Shown piece by piece: positions 50,882 through 60,845 of a stretch of DNA of 64,000 nucleotides. The position numbers and the translations under genes are program-made. This stretch comes from Oligoflexus sp. (GTDB lineage: Bacteria; Bdellovibrionota_B; Oligoflexia; Oligoflexales; Oligoflexaceae). The stretch is from contig NZ_DASTAT010000055.1 in NCBI RefSeq assembly GCF_035712445.1, forward strand, positions 47,392 to 111,391. Direction: 5' to 3'. The notes under the pieces are model-generated. The model was not told where the DNA came from. It made no database searches and saw only the letters and a program-made list of their open reading frames with translations. Every line of letters starts with the position of its first letter. Positions within the stretch are counted from its first letter, which is position 1.

Positions 50882-53761
50882 GTGTCGTTCATCAAAGCCG
50901 CAGAACAATCAGGATCCATCCCTAAGCTCCTTAGGCTCTTGGGACTTCTGCTCGTTTTTTCGCTTCCTTTGATGAACAGTCCAGCCTTTGCGGGCCAGCA
51001 TGTGACGGCCAAGGCTGGAGAATTGGATGCCAGCGCCTGGGACCCCGATCAGATTTATACGCTTTATGGAGAATGGTATTTCGTTGGCAACGAACTGCTC
51101 GCGCCCGATGATTTCTTGCGTCGACAAAGGGAGGGGGATCGTCTACCCACCACGCGCATAGGTCTTTCCATGCAGCAGAGCGCTCCCGATCGCCTGAAGA
51201 GTGAGCGCGGCTACGGAACTTACATCCTGCGCCTCAAAAACCTGCCCCCGGCTCAAATATTTGCGATAGCGGAAACGGCGGCTTATGTCAGCGCCCGTAT
51301 CTATGTCTTCGACAGCGAGGGTCGAGGCGGCCAAGCCCCCGTGGAAAATCTGGGGCATGTCGCGGAGGATGCCGCTCAGTCCAAATCCGAGCTATCCCAG
51401 CGGCAGGTCATACCCTTTCTCACGGCGGCCCAGGGTGATACCTACCTCATGATTCAAGTCGCCAATCACGTCCATGCCTGGGGCGGACTCTGGTATCCCC
51501 CGACTATTGGCTATGCAGCACCTGTGATGAATTCCGTGAACTCAGCGCTCAAGAGCAACTCGGTCGCGTTCGGTGTGATGCTCTTCATCGGCTTTTACAA
51601 TCTGATGTTCTTTTTCTATAGACCGAAGGATAAAGGCAGCCTCTATCTGACTTTTATCGCGGCCACTCTCCTGGCGCGCACCTGGATCTTCAATCATTAT
51701 GGTCTCGATTATTTCGGGGATGGCTACTGGGGACTTCAGCTCTCCTTCAAGATCATTTACATCACTCTTTTCACCTTGCCCTGGGCCGCCTTCTGTTCGG
51801 TGCGCGGTTTCTTCCCCAAACTCGCTGCGTCCTGGATGACGCAACTCGTTTCCAAAGTGAGTTTGATCGGTATCCTTTTCGTGCTCCTGACCCCTTCTCA
51901 CATTTTTGGAGCGGTGGGCAACGTCCTCTTTATCACGGGAATCCTTCTGGGATTTTTCTCAGGCTATCTGGCCTTGCGAGCTGTCCTCGCCGGGGAACCG
52001 GACGCTCGCATCGTGCTCTTCGGGATCAGCGCGATCGTCATCGCCTCTCTTTTTGAACTACTCAATGCCCTGAATTTCATCCAGTTTGGCCGTAACGGGA
52101 TGACCTTCGGCATGGCGATCTTCGCCGCCTGCCAAAGCCAGATCATCAGCAAGCAATTCGCCCAGGCGCTGAACCGTTCCGAACATCTCAGCGCCGAACT
52201 GCATACGGAAGTGCAAAGGCAAACGCGTGATATACGCTCCCTGCTCGACAACCTGAACCAGGGCATCTTCACCCTGACAGCCGGGTCACAGAAAATCGGT
52301 TCGCTTTTTTCCGCCTCTCTTCGCACGATCATCGGCCGCGATCACATTGAGGGCGCAACGATCAAAGAGCTGCTGCTGGATCGAAGTGATCTGAAGCCGG
52401 ATCACAAGGCGCGCATGGAGTCGGCCCTGGCCGCATCGCTCGGCGAAGATCGGATCGCCTTCGAACTGAATGCGTCCAACCTCGTGCAGGAATTCAGCTA
52501 TTCCAACGAAGCGACAGGAAAAACCCAGCAGCTCGAACTCGATTGGGCGCCGATTCATGATCAAGCGGACAGGGTTGAACAGATTCTGATTTCCGTGCGG
52601 GACGTGAGCGAAATTCGCGAGTTGAAAAAACAGGCCCGTCAGCGTCAGGAGGATATTGAAATCCTGCAGGAGCTGGTCGATGTCGCCGAGGATCGCTTCA
52701 TCCGCTTCCTGCAGAAGGCCCAGGATTTTTTGAACGACAATCAGCGCATCATCGCTGAACCCTATAAGTCCGAGGCCCTGCAGAGCCTCTTCATCAATAT
52801 GCATACGCTCAAAGGCATAGCGCGTTCCTACCACTTCACGCACCTGGCCCATGTCGTTCACCTCGCCGAGGAGACACTCAGCGAGATTCGACAGGGACGT
52901 CAGGATTGGGACCCTTTGAAACTGGAAGACGACCGGCGGAACGTGGCCAGCGTCTGCGAGCACTACGGGAAAATCGCCCGTGAAAAGCTCGGCTGGACGA
53001 CCTCGGGTGCGACCCTGCGCCTTAAAAAGCAGCAGATCGAAGGCATGATCAGCTACATTCAAAAAGCGGCTCTTTCGCTCTCCCGCGATGAGTCGCGTTT
53101 GCAATTGGCCGCCTTGGAAAAAACGCTTTTGGAAATCCGCTATCATCCCCTGCCCCTGGTCCTTGACGAAGCCTCGCGGGGACTGGATTCCCTGGCCCGA
53201 AGCATTGGGAAGCTGCCGCCGACGCTTCACGTCACAGCCGATGACGTCATCCTTTTGGAAGGCAGCGCTGCGACACTCCACGGAGTTTTCACCCATCTTC
53301 TGCGCAATAGCCTGGATCACGGCTTGGAAGAACCGGCCCAGCGGGAAGCGGCGGGCAAAGCACGGCACGGTATCATTCGCATCGAGACCCGGGTGACGGA
53401 TGATGAACTGCACATTTTTTATGAAGACGACGGCCGCGGCCTTGATCTTTTGGATTTGGAGCGCCGGGCTGCGGATTCTTCCGTCTTGAACAATGATGAG
53501 GCGCGTGCCCAGCTCATGTTCGTTCCGGGCCTGAGCACCAAAAACCAAAGCACCGAGCTGTCCGGTCGCGGTGTGGGTATGGATGCGGTACGCTCCCTGC
53601 TGCAAAGCCTCGGCGGGGATATCCGCATCGAGCTTCTGGGTGCGGCTGCTCATGGGCGCAGAAACTTCCGTCTTATCCTGCGTATACCTGCCCAGTGCCT
53701 GGTGCAGCCAGCCCTTCTGGTTCCTGAAGATATACGATTGCGAAACAGTTCCGGATTCTGA
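50882..53761 (+). CDS. 7TMR-DISM sensor kinase with HPt and CheA-like ATPase
   Basis: A 959-residue multidomain protein: signal peptide (1-38), 7TMR-DISMED2 extracytoplasmic domain (about 45-215), seven membrane helices (222-425), coiled coil, PAS-like region (455-580), HPt domain with phospho-acceptor His641 in NMHTLKGIARSYHF, and a CheA-type ATP-binding domain (HLLRNSLDHGLE, YEDDGRGLDL, ELSGRGVGMDAVRS). There is no CheW-like, receiver or P2 domain, so it is not a chemotaxis CheA. It probably senses a periplasmic ligand and phosphorylates a distant receiver. AGGA precedes GTG 50882. A paralogue follows 54 bases downstream. Confidence 0.88.
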   Translation: MSFIKAAEQSGSIPKLLRLLGLLLVFSLPLMNSPAFAGQHVTAKAGELDASAWDPDQIYTLYGEWYFVGNELLAPDDFLRRQREGDRLPTTRIGLSMQQSAPDRLKSERGYGTYILRLKNLPPAQIFAIAETAAYVSARIYVFDSEGRGGQAPVENLGHVAEDAAQSKSELSQRQVIPFLTAAQGDTYLMIQVANHVHAWGGLWYPPTIGYAAPVMNSVNSALKSNSVAFGVMLFIGFYNLMFFFYRPKDKGSLYLTFIAATLLARTWIFNHYGLDYFGDGYWGLQLSFKIIYITLFTLPWAAFCSVRGFFPKLAASWMTQLVSKVSLIGILFVLLTPSHIFGAVGNVLFITGILLGFFSGYLALRAVLAGEPDARIVLFGISAIVIASLFELLNALNFIQFGRNGMTFGMAIFAACQSQIISKQFAQALNRSEHLSAELHTEVQRQTRDIRSLLDNLNQGIFTLTAGSQKIGSLFSASLRTIIGRDHIEGATIKELLLDRSDLKPDHKARMESALAASLGEDRIAFELNASNLVQEFSYSNEATGKTQQLELDWAPIHDQADRVEQILISVRDVSEIRELKKQARQRQEDIEILQELVDVAEDRFIRFLQKAQDFLNDNQRIIAEPYKSEALQSLFINMHTLKGIARSYHFTHLAHVVHLAEETLSEIRQGRQDWDPLKLEDDRRNVASVCEHYGKIAREKLGWTTSGATLRLKKQQIEGMISYIQKAALSLSRDESRLQLAALEKTLLEIRYHPLPLVLDEASRGLDSLARSIGKLPPTLHVTADDVILLEGSAATLHGVFTHLLRNSLDHGLEEPAQREAAGKARHGIIRIETRVTDDELHIFYEDDGRGLDLLDLERRAADSSVLNNDEARAQLMFVPGLSTKNQSTELSGRGVGMDAVRSLLQSLGGDIRIELLGAAAHGRRNFRLILRIPAQCLVQPALLVPEDIRLRNSSGF

Positions 53762-53815
53762 TCATCACCCTCGCATCCTCTCCGATATCAAATTATGACG
53801 TTTGGGAGGTGGTGT

Positions 53816-56485
53816 ATGCGCGCGGTTTTTCAGATCCTCTTGCTTATTGCGGCCTGGCTCGGCACGCCGCTTGCGGCTCAGAGTCAGATCATTTTGGATC
53901 TGAGTCAGCAGGCCTTCGATCAAAATAAAGTGCACCGCGTGAACACAGACTGGGAGGTCTACTGGGGTGAATTACTGACTCCTCAGGACTTTGCCCAGAG
54001 CCCACGCACACCCTCCGAACATCGCCCCTACAGCATGGGTTTCAGCCCGGACAAGGCTCTGAATAACGGCCTACCCAATACCTTCAAACACGGTACGTTC
54101 CGCCTGCAGTTGACCCTGCCGCCGCACGATCTGCCGTTTGCGATTTGGGTTCCGGAAATTCGCGGCGCCTCACGGATCTGGGTGAACGGCGTGGAGCAGG
54201 CGCGCAACGGTATCGTAGGAACCGACCTGGAATCGGAAACTGTGAAGATGCGGATTCAAACCATCAATATTCCATTCGGAACAAGGAACGTGGATCTGAT
54301 CGTTCAAACCTCCAGCTATGGTTTCGGCAAACTGGGTCCTTTCAATCCCTTTACAGTGGGCCCCCGCATCAGTGTGGATTCCACCCGCTGGCATGCGATG
54401 ATTCGTGACACCTTCACGCTCAGCGCCATCCTTATCATGGCCTTCTATCATATCGCTCTTTACCTCGTTCGCGGCAAGGGCGTGGAGCCCGTACTCTTCG
54501 CAGTGTTCTGCCTCGCCATGAGCGGCATCACCCTGACCCGTTCGGAAGGTCTTCTGATCTTCCATCTCTTCCAGGATCCGAACACGACCCTCATCTATAA
54601 ATATGAATTTTTCTCGTTCCCCCTGGCCACGGGCATGATGGGCTATTACACCTATCGACTGTATCCACAGCATCTGCCGCGCTGGCTTTGGAAAAGCGTC
54701 GCCGTCGGCACTTCGACCTTTGCCAGCATCGTCCTCCTGGGACCGCTTCGCGCGATCGACCACAGCCTGCTTTTTTTCCAGATCTTCATGCTGAGCACCA
54801 GCTTTCTCTACATCGGTTACCTCGTGCGGGCCGCAACACACCGGGCCGATGGCGCCAAACTCTTCCTCGCCGGCTTTGTGATCATCATCATGGGCGCTGT
54901 GAATGATATCCTCCGCACGATCGGGGTGATACAGACCATCGCTGTGTCCCACATGACGCTTTTTTGCTTCATCCTGATCCAGTCGATCATTCTCTCCAAA
55001 CGCTTTGCCAAAGCCTTCACGATGCTGGAAGAAGCCGAGGGGGAAATTCGCGTCCTGAATACGGGACTGGAAAAGAAGGTCCAGGACCGCACAGCCACGA
55101 TTCGGATGATCCTGGATAATGTCCGCTCCGGCTTCCTCTTGATCGATAGTACCTTCAAAGTCCAGCCCGGTTTCACCAAATCCTGCGCCGAGATTCTGGA
55201 GCAGCCATTGGCCGCGGGCGATGACTTCGCAAAGCTCTTCAGCCTCAATGACCGTCAGCGTGGTGACCTGGAGCTGGCTCTGGGCCAGGTCTTCGATGAT
55301 ATTCTTCCCGATTCCGTGACGCTGTCGATGATCAAAAGCCGCCTGCCTGTTCAAAACCGCCAGGTGATGATCCAAAGCGCGGTGATCCGTGACGAGCAGC
55401 AGAAGATTCAGTCCATCCTGATTACGCTGACCGATGCGACCCATGTCGCCCAGATGGAAAAGGAAGCCAAGCTCAGCCAGACTCTGATCAAGATCCTTCA
55501 GGCCATGGTCAACTTCAAATCGCTTTTGGGTGAGTCCTTCGTGGATCTGGAGCGGGCCCGCGGTCTTCTGAACGAGGATGGCCAGAAGGCTGTTCGCATG
55601 ATCCTCCACACGATCAAAGGCAATTTCGGGAGCTTCGGCCTGGATGAAATCTCGCACGCGATCCATGAGCTTGAGGATAAAGCCAGAATTCAGGTCGAAG
55701 ATCTGGACGAGCTGGTTCAGAACATCCATCAGTTCCTCGAATCCTATAAGGATATCCTGAAAATAGATCCGACCTCCCTGCACGAAAAGTCCTATCGTCT
55801 GCACGACAGCCATCTGATCCGCCTGTCTGATCGCCTGAAGAACAAGGGTGCTTCGCGCGAAGTGCTGGACACCTATTCGGATTGGATGGAAGAGATCAAG
55901 CAGATTTCCTTCGATGAACTCATAGGGCCGATTGGCAAGAAAGCACGGCGGATCGGCGAGAGCCTGGGGAAAAAAGTCGATCTGACCATCGAGGGCGGTT
56001 CGATCGCCGTTGATGCCGATCGTCTGCAGGGCGTGATCCACAGCCTCATTCACCTCGTCAGGAACAGTATCGACCACGGTCTTGAATTTCCAGATGAACG
56101 CGGAGAGAAACCCGAAACGGGCACCATTTTCATTCGCGTGCGTCGCGACGAGAAAGCGTTCCACATCGAAGCGGGTGATGACGGCCGCGGTATCAATCCC
56201 GAGCTGATCCGTAAAGTGGCGATGAATAAGGGTCTGATCAAAGCCGAGGAAGCCGCGAAGCTTTCCGATCAGGATTCGCTGGCTCTTATTTTCCGTGCGG
56301 GATTCTCGACGCGCGACGAGGTCACATCCTTGTCCGGTCGTGGTGTGGGCATGTCAGCCATAGAAACGGCTGTCCTGGAGCTGGGCGGGAAGATTGCGAT
56401 TCAAACGAAACTCGGTCAGGGGACCTGCTTCCATATCCAAATACCGGAAGTCACCCACCTGGCCGAGCGTCGGAAATCAGCCTGA
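53816..56485 (+). CDS. second 7TMR-DISM sensor kinase with HPt and CheA-like ATPase
   Basis: An 889-residue paralogue of its neighbour. Signal peptide (VFQILLLIAAWLGTPLAA), DISMED2-like domain (about 25-210; RGASRIWVNGVEQ), membrane helices (215-420), PAS-like region (430-550), HPt with His598 in MILHTIKGNFGSFG, and CheA-type ATPase (LVRNSIDHGLEFPDERGE, AGDDGRGINPELI, SLSGRGVGMSAIE). GGGAGG six bases before ATG 53816 selects this start over 53795. Order and domain content equal those of the first, but the sequences are strongly diverged, so the duplication is old. Again no CheW or receiver domain. The two may form a heterodimer or answer different ligands. Confidence 0.88.
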   Translation: MRAVFQILLLIAAWLGTPLAAQSQIILDLSQQAFDQNKVHRVNTDWEVYWGELLTPQDFAQSPRTPSEHRPYSMGFSPDKALNNGLPNTFKHGTFRLQLTLPPHDLPFAIWVPEIRGASRIWVNGVEQARNGIVGTDLESETVKMRIQTINIPFGTRNVDLIVQTSSYGFGKLGPFNPFTVGPRISVDSTRWHAMIRDTFTLSAILIMAFYHIALYLVRGKGVEPVLFAVFCLAMSGITLTRSEGLLIFHLFQDPNTTLIYKYEFFSFPLATGMMGYYTYRLYPQHLPRWLWKSVAVGTSTFASIVLLGPLRAIDHSLLFFQIFMLSTSFLYIGYLVRAATHRADGAKLFLAGFVIIIMGAVNDILRTIGVIQTIAVSHMTLFCFILIQSIILSKRFAKAFTMLEEAEGEIRVLNTGLEKKVQDRTATIRMILDNVRSGFLLIDSTFKVQPGFTKSCAEILEQPLAAGDDFAKLFSLNDRQRGDLELALGQVFDDILPDSVTLSMIKSRLPVQNRQVMIQSAVIRDEQQKIQSILITLTDATHVAQMEKEAKLSQTLIKILQAMVNFKSLLGESFVDLERARGLLNEDGQKAVRMILHTIKGNFGSFGLDEISHAIHELEDKARIQVEDLDELVQNIHQFLESYKDILKIDPTSLHEKSYRLHDSHLIRLSDRLKNKGASREVLDTYSDWMEEIKQISFDELIGPIGKKARRIGESLGKKVDLTIEGGSIAVDADRLQGVIHSLIHLVRNSIDHGLEFPDERGEKPETGTIFIRVRRDEKAFHIEAGDDGRGINPELIRKVAMNKGLIKAEEAAKLSDQDSLALIFRAGFSTRDEVTSLSGRGVGMSAIETAVLELGGKIAIQTKLGQGTCFHIQIPEVTHLAERRKSA

Positions 56486-57052
56486 AACCTGATCAAGATT
56501 GAGGCCGGCCCGCGTGGTGGTGACCGGCTCCTCATCAAAATGCGTCGGCTGACCCGCACGGGAGCCGCGCAGGTACACCTGCTCGAAGCTTTGGCGAACC
56601 TGCTGCGTTTCTTCGATATCCCGGCGCAGACGATCCACGTCGGACTTTTTCTGAATGATCATCTCTTCCAGCTCGCGAATCTCGGCCCGGAGCTTATCGT
56701 TCTTGCTCTGAAGGCTCTCGATTTTCTTCGCGGCTTTCTCCAGAATGCTCTTGATGTCTATCTTCGCGGAAACCAGCGTTTTCTGGACGATCAGGATCAC
56801 CATTTCCTTTTTGTTGTCCGGAAGGTCACGCATGAGTTGAATGACATCTTCGATGCCGTAGGTAAGCTTGGATGCCTCGGGGATCGGGCTTTCCGACTTC
56901 AGAGTCGGGGGCGCGGCCGGCGGCGCTTTCGGAGGGTTCACCGCTGTTTTTTGAGGCGCGGACGTCGACTGGGTACGATCCCGCCGCCGCTGCGATTCTT
57001 CAAGTTCCATTGCCGCTGCCTCGTAGCTATTGCCTTTGGAAAATAGCCCCAT
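56477..57052 (-). CDS. coiled-coil hypothetical protein, 191 aa
   Basis: A soluble protein with a Pro/Ala-rich disordered N-terminus (1-60), a short globular stretch (61-100, YGIEDVIQLMRDLPDNKKEMVI) and a long coiled coil (about 100-165, AAKKIESLQSKNDKLRAEI and EEMIIQKKSDVDRL). GGGAGA precedes ATG 57052. Its last nine bases overlap the end of the kinase gene on the other strand. The middle part resembles helical scaffold proteins; no family is recognised. Role unknown. Confidence 0.72.
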   Translation of the reverse strand: MGLFSKGNSYEAAAMELEESQRRRDRTQSTSAPQKTAVNPPKAPPAAPPTLKSESPIPEASKLTYGIEDVIQLMRDLPDNKKEMVILIVQKTLVSAKIDIKSILEKAAKKIESLQSKNDKLRAEIRELEEMIIQKKSDVDRLRRDIEETQQVRQSFEQVYLRGSRAGQPTHFDEEPVTTTRAGLNLDQVSG

Positions 57053-57284
57053 AGCCGTTTCTCCCTCTATTGGTGGACCCTACTCTATCGGTTCGGCCTT
57101 CGGGGAAATTCAAAAAATCGGATAAACCACTATTAAAACAAGGTATTTTAAGGCCTAATTCACGCAGGATGGTGGCTTAAGTTTTCCGCAAGGGAGCCGA
57201 TAAAAAGGAATCGAACGTCAACGTTTCCTCTCGCGCCGGCACACCCGTGGGATGGACTGTGTGTCAACCTATGAGGGAAACTCC

Positions 57285-58181
57285 ATGTTGCGGGCGAGCC
57301 TACTGAGCACTATGCTTCTTTGTGCCGGATGCGGATCCGGTTTGGATCCAGCCGAGCGTCGCGATACCAGCCAGTACAATAAAAGCAGTCGACCCAAAAT
57401 AATTTTGGCCTATGAAGTGAAACGCCAGGACGGGGAAACCATGCGGGCGATCAGTCAACGCTTTCACATACCGCTGAAGTTACTGGAACGCTTCAACCCT
57501 CGCGCTGTTCCCGAACGTCGCCCGGCCATCGTTTATGTGCCGGTGGCGCAGACCAAAACCCTGGAAGGAAACGCTTCGGTTAAAAAATCATGGCCGATTG
57601 TGAAACTGCAGCGTGATCCCTTTCTACGACCGATTAAAATAGGTCTTTGGTCGGCTCTGGAAGAGGAGCGGTATCACACCTTGGATGAATGGTTTCTGCC
57701 CGATGAAGAGCAAAGGCTGAGCTTTCCCGTCGAAGGCTACATCTCCTCCGGCTTTTCCTGGCGTTGGAATCGCTTTCATAAAGGGCTCGATATCGCCGCG
57801 AGAGCCGGCTCGCCCATCCTCGCGGCCCAGGATGGAAAAGTTATTTTTCGCGGCTGGCGCTCCGGTTTCGGTCTTCTTGTCATCATTCAGCATAAGCAGG
57901 GCCGGACGTACTACGCGCATTGCCAGTCGACGAAGGTCAAGGCGGGGCAGATCGTATCCCGAGGTGATCTGATCGCAAGCGTGGGTGCCACCGGTCAATC
58001 ACGAGGCCCGCATCTTCATTTTGAATTCCGTGATAACAAAAATCAGCCGCTCGATCCCACAGCGTTTCTGCAGCCGCCCTGTTCACGTCCGGTGGCGCTC
58101 TCCGCCCAGCCTGGACCGTCCCTGGCGGGGGTGACGGGCTGGTCCGCAAAATCTTCCCCATGTCAGTCCTCCGATCTTTAA
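57285..58181 (+). CDS. M23-family peptidase lipoprotein (LytM-type)
   Basis: A 298-residue lipoprotein with lipobox LCAGC (Cys near residue 15). A LysM-like segment (about 38-85, YEVKRQDGETMRAISQRFHIPLK) suggests peptidoglycan binding, and the M23 domain (about 155-265) has zinc-binding HKGLDIA and the HLHFEF motif, with YYAHCQS supplying the other His. It probably cleaves peptide crossbridges or activates amidases, like NlpD/EnvC. GAGGG lies close upstream of ATG 57285. Catalytic residues are intact, unlike many NlpD proteins. Stands alone. Confidence 0.87.
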   Translation: MLRASLLSTMLLCAGCGSGLDPAERRDTSQYNKSSRPKIILAYEVKRQDGETMRAISQRFHIPLKLLERFNPRAVPERRPAIVYVPVAQTKTLEGNASVKKSWPIVKLQRDPFLRPIKIGLWSALEEERYHTLDEWFLPDEEQRLSFPVEGYISSGFSWRWNRFHKGLDIAARAGSPILAAQDGKVIFRGWRSGFGLLVIIQHKQGRTYYAHCQSTKVKAGQIVSRGDLIASVGATGQSRGPHLHFEFRDNKNQPLDPTAFLQPPCSRPVALSAQPGPSLAGVTGWSAKSSPCQSSDL

Positions 58182-58296
58182 GCCCGGCATTAATTTTGAA
58201 TATAGATCTTGTTTTTCAGGGCCGATTGAGTGAAGTTACGGTTATCCCCAATGGCCTTCCATCCCGCAAAATACCCAGATCAACGAGGGGCTCGCA

Positions 58297-59772
58297 ATGC
58301 CCGGATGGCTCAAAAATCTCGCACTCAGCGTGCTGCTGCTCGGATGGATGCTGCCGCTTGCGGCCGAAGATGCCCGAGCGATCACCTTTGTCACGGGCTA
58401 TGGTCATGACACCTTGCTCTTCCGGCGTTTTGAGCTCCTCTATAGGGATGCGTTCCAACGTCTGGGCTTGTCCTTCAAACTCATCAGCCAGCCCAAGGAC
58501 CAGGCTCTCCATAACGCCAATTCTGGCGTTTTCGATGGCGACACGAGCCGGGTTCCCGAGCTTCATGGCCAGCCGGACTATGCGAACCTCATCCGCGTGG
58601 ATGTCATCGTCAATCGCAGTCATCATGTGGCGTTCACAAAGAACCCGCGCCTGAAGATTTACGACTGGGAGGACATCAAAGCTCAGAATCTGACGATCGC
58701 CTTCCCCCGGGGCCAGTTCTATGCGTCCCAGCAGGTGAAGGCGCGGCAGCTGCCTTGGGCGAAAGTCATGATCAGCAGCAACTGTGACGAACTCTTGAAA
58801 TGGGTGGATTCCGGACGGGTCGATGTTTATATCGACAATCTTGGAAACTGCTGGGGTCCAAGGCACACCGACCGCTTCAAGACCATCCGCGTGGCTACCA
58901 TTCTGGGCGAGGACCTTAACTATCCCTACCTTCATAAAAAGCACAAGGACCTCGTGCCCCGATTCAGCGAGGCCCTGAAAGCGTCCCTGGAGAGTCCTGA
59001 GGTCCACGCGAAGCTCGCCCTTTTGGAAAGGGAGCATATGCCCCGGTCAGGCCACGGGACCAAGGTCCAGCTCTATACGCCTTATGATTTTGAACCCTTT
59101 ATCACGGATCGCCCCACCCAGCAGGGCCTCATCTATGATTTGCAGCGCTATCTGAACGACCTGGCCGATGGCGTTTATCACTTCGAAGTGCAGACCGTGC
59201 CGCGCATACCGGTCGAACGCCTGGAACAAATGCGGGAATTGGCCATCGTTCCCTTCGTCACGCCGGCCTGGTTCAATGATGACAAGGAACAGCGTTTTGA
59301 TTGGACCAGGGCTTTGGTCGAAGACGAGACTGTGATCGTCTCCCCCAAACGGCTTTCCTTGGAGGGCCTGCATCCCGAGCTGCTGCGGGGCAAGACCCTT
59401 TGCGGCAGTTCCACCCTCAGGCGCGACGCGGCTGTTCAAAAGCTCCTGAACGAGGGAATCGTGAAGCAGACGCTCGTTCCCAACACGTCCCACTGCCTGC
59501 AGATGCTGATTCACGGCCGAGCCGATTTCAATGTCTCAGGGCGCCTGCTGATCAGCTATTTTATGCAAAAGCCCGAGCTGGCGACTCAGCTTCATACGAG
59601 CAGTTCGCTTATCGAGCACTTTACGCGCCGGATTTTGATCACCCCCAGAAAAAGCCAGCTGCTGGGCTGGCTCAACCAGAAAATCGAGATCCTGGGCAGG
59701 AGCCAGAGCTGGGAGGACGTGATGAAATCCTATCACCTGGCCTATGATGTTTCTTTCAGCAGAAATCGGTAA
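58297..59772 (+). CDS. tandem periplasmic-binding-protein-like exported protein
   Basis: A 491-residue protein with a signal peptide (LALSVLLLGWMLPLAA). It contains two solute-binding (family 3, SBP-type) units in tandem, about 30-240 and 250-490, separated by RSGHGTKVQLYTPYDFEPF. The first contains IAFPRGQFYASQQVKAR and DNLGNCWG, the second TLCGSSTLRRDAAV and NTSHCLQMLIHGRADF. Such units usually bind amino acids, but no permease or kinase is adjacent and the protein has no membrane anchor after the signal. It may be a soluble sensor part, perhaps for the DISM kinases; that is a guess. GAGGGG precedes ATG 58297. Confidence 0.75.
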   Translation: MPGWLKNLALSVLLLGWMLPLAAEDARAITFVTGYGHDTLLFRRFELLYRDAFQRLGLSFKLISQPKDQALHNANSGVFDGDTSRVPELHGQPDYANLIRVDVIVNRSHHVAFTKNPRLKIYDWEDIKAQNLTIAFPRGQFYASQQVKARQLPWAKVMISSNCDELLKWVDSGRVDVYIDNLGNCWGPRHTDRFKTIRVATILGEDLNYPYLHKKHKDLVPRFSEALKASLESPEVHAKLALLEREHMPRSGHGTKVQLYTPYDFEPFITDRPTQQGLIYDLQRYLNDLADGVYHFEVQTVPRIPVERLEQMRELAIVPFVTPAWFNDDKEQRFDWTRALVEDETVIVSPKRLSLEGLHPELLRGKTLCGSSTLRRDAAVQKLLNEGIVKQTLVPNTSHCLQMLIHGRADFNVSGRLLISYFMQKPELATQLHTSSSLIEHFTRRILITPRKSQLLGWLNQKIEILGRSQSWEDVMKSYHLAYDVSFSRNR

Positions 59773-59819
59773 AATGAAAGAGGCGGATGCCTCGCTTAAC
59801 AGTCAATGCGGAGTGTTTG

Positions 59820-60845
59820 ATGCGAATTCGTGACACTCTCGGCCTTGTCCTGCTGCTCGCATGCGGCGGCGTGGGCCATGCCGATTCTCAAGAAGGCGGC
59901 TTGCGCGATAAGATGCGTGAGAAATGGATCAAACGGCAGGAAAGCAAACCCGCGCCTGATGGTCTGACGGATCCTCGCTCGAAGCTGCAAAAACCGGGAA
60001 CCTACACCTTTCAGATCGTGCATGATGCGGTGCCGCGCTTTTATACGGTCCACGTTCCGGCCCGATTGAATCCGGCCACGCCCGCCCCGCTGCTAATGAT
60101 TCTGCATGGCGGCGGCGGTGACATGCGCATTCAGGCGAGCGATGCCTATTATGGGCATATTTCCAAAGCGGAAGCGGAGGGCTTCATAGCCGTATTCCCC
60201 AATGGAGCGAGCAAATTCGCATCGGGCAAGCTTGCAACCTGGAACGCGGGCCGCTGCTGTGCCTATGCCCGGGACAAAAACGTGGATGATGTCGGCTTTA
60301 TTCGCGAGATCATTAAAACGCTGGGTGAGCAGATCGCTTTCGATAAGAATCGCGTTTATGCCAGCGGCATGTCCAATGGCGGGATGATGGCCTATCGTCT
60401 GGCCTGTGAAATGCCCGGAACCTTCAAGGCGATCGCGGCCGTGGCCGGCACCGATAATACCGTAGAGTGCCGTCCATCCGCGCCGGTCTCCATTCTGCAC
60501 ATCCATGCGCGGGATGATGATCACGTTCTTTTCCATGGCGGCGCGGGTCAAACCTTCCGCGATAAATCCACCGTCACCGAATTCACCTCCGTGCCCGATA
60601 CGATCGCGAAGTGGGTGAAGCTCAATGGCTGTGTGGGAACACCGAAGCGCGTTCTGGAAAAAAAGGGAGCAACCTGCGAACGCTATACCGGCTGTCGCAA
60701 CGAGGCCTCCGTTCAGCTCTGCGTGACGGAAACCGGCGGGCATTCCTGGCCCGGCGGAAAAAAACCCCGGATGCTGGCGAGCGGGCATCCCTCGATGGAT
60801 ATCGTGGCCAATGATGTGATGTGGGACTTCTTCAATGGGCATTGA
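59820..60845 (+). CDS. secreted PHB-depolymerase/CE1-type esterase
   Basis: A 341-residue secreted esterase of the LpqC/feruloyl-esterase group. A signal peptide (IRDTLGLVLLLACGGVGHA) precedes the catalytic domain: PLLMILHGGGGDMRIQ oxyanion region, nucleophile elbow GMSNGGMMAYRLAC, acid in IHARDDDHVLFHGG and His in TGGHSWPGGKKP. Several cysteines (RCCAYA, ERYTGCRNE) may form disulfides. GGAG six bases before ATG 59820 selects this start. Likely substrates are polyhydroxyalkanoates or phenolic/xylan esters. The last 11 bases overlap the next gene. Confidence 0.85.
   Translation: MRIRDTLGLVLLLACGGVGHADSQEGGLRDKMREKWIKRQESKPAPDGLTDPRSKLQKPGTYTFQIVHDAVPRFYTVHVPARLNPATPAPLLMILHGGGGDMRIQASDAYYGHISKAEAEGFIAVFPNGASKFASGKLATWNAGRCCAYARDKNVDDVGFIREIIKTLGEQIAFDKNRVYASGMSNGGMMAYRLACEMPGTFKAIAAVAGTDNTVECRPSAPVSILHIHARDDDHVLFHGGAGQTFRDKSTVTEFTSVPDTIAKWVKLNGCVGTPKRVLEKKGATCERYTGCRNEASVQLCVTETGGHSWPGGKKPRMLASGHPSMDIVANDVMWDFFNGH

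Noticed and set aside
52286-53653. A 455-codon minus-strand frame
   Set aside because: Antisense to the first DISM kinase including its HPt and ATP-binding motifs.
54170-56164. A 664-codon frame on the minus strand
   Set aside because: It lies wholly antisense to the second DISM kinase, whose HPt and ATPase motifs are clear; its sequence shows no domain and follows from codon bias.
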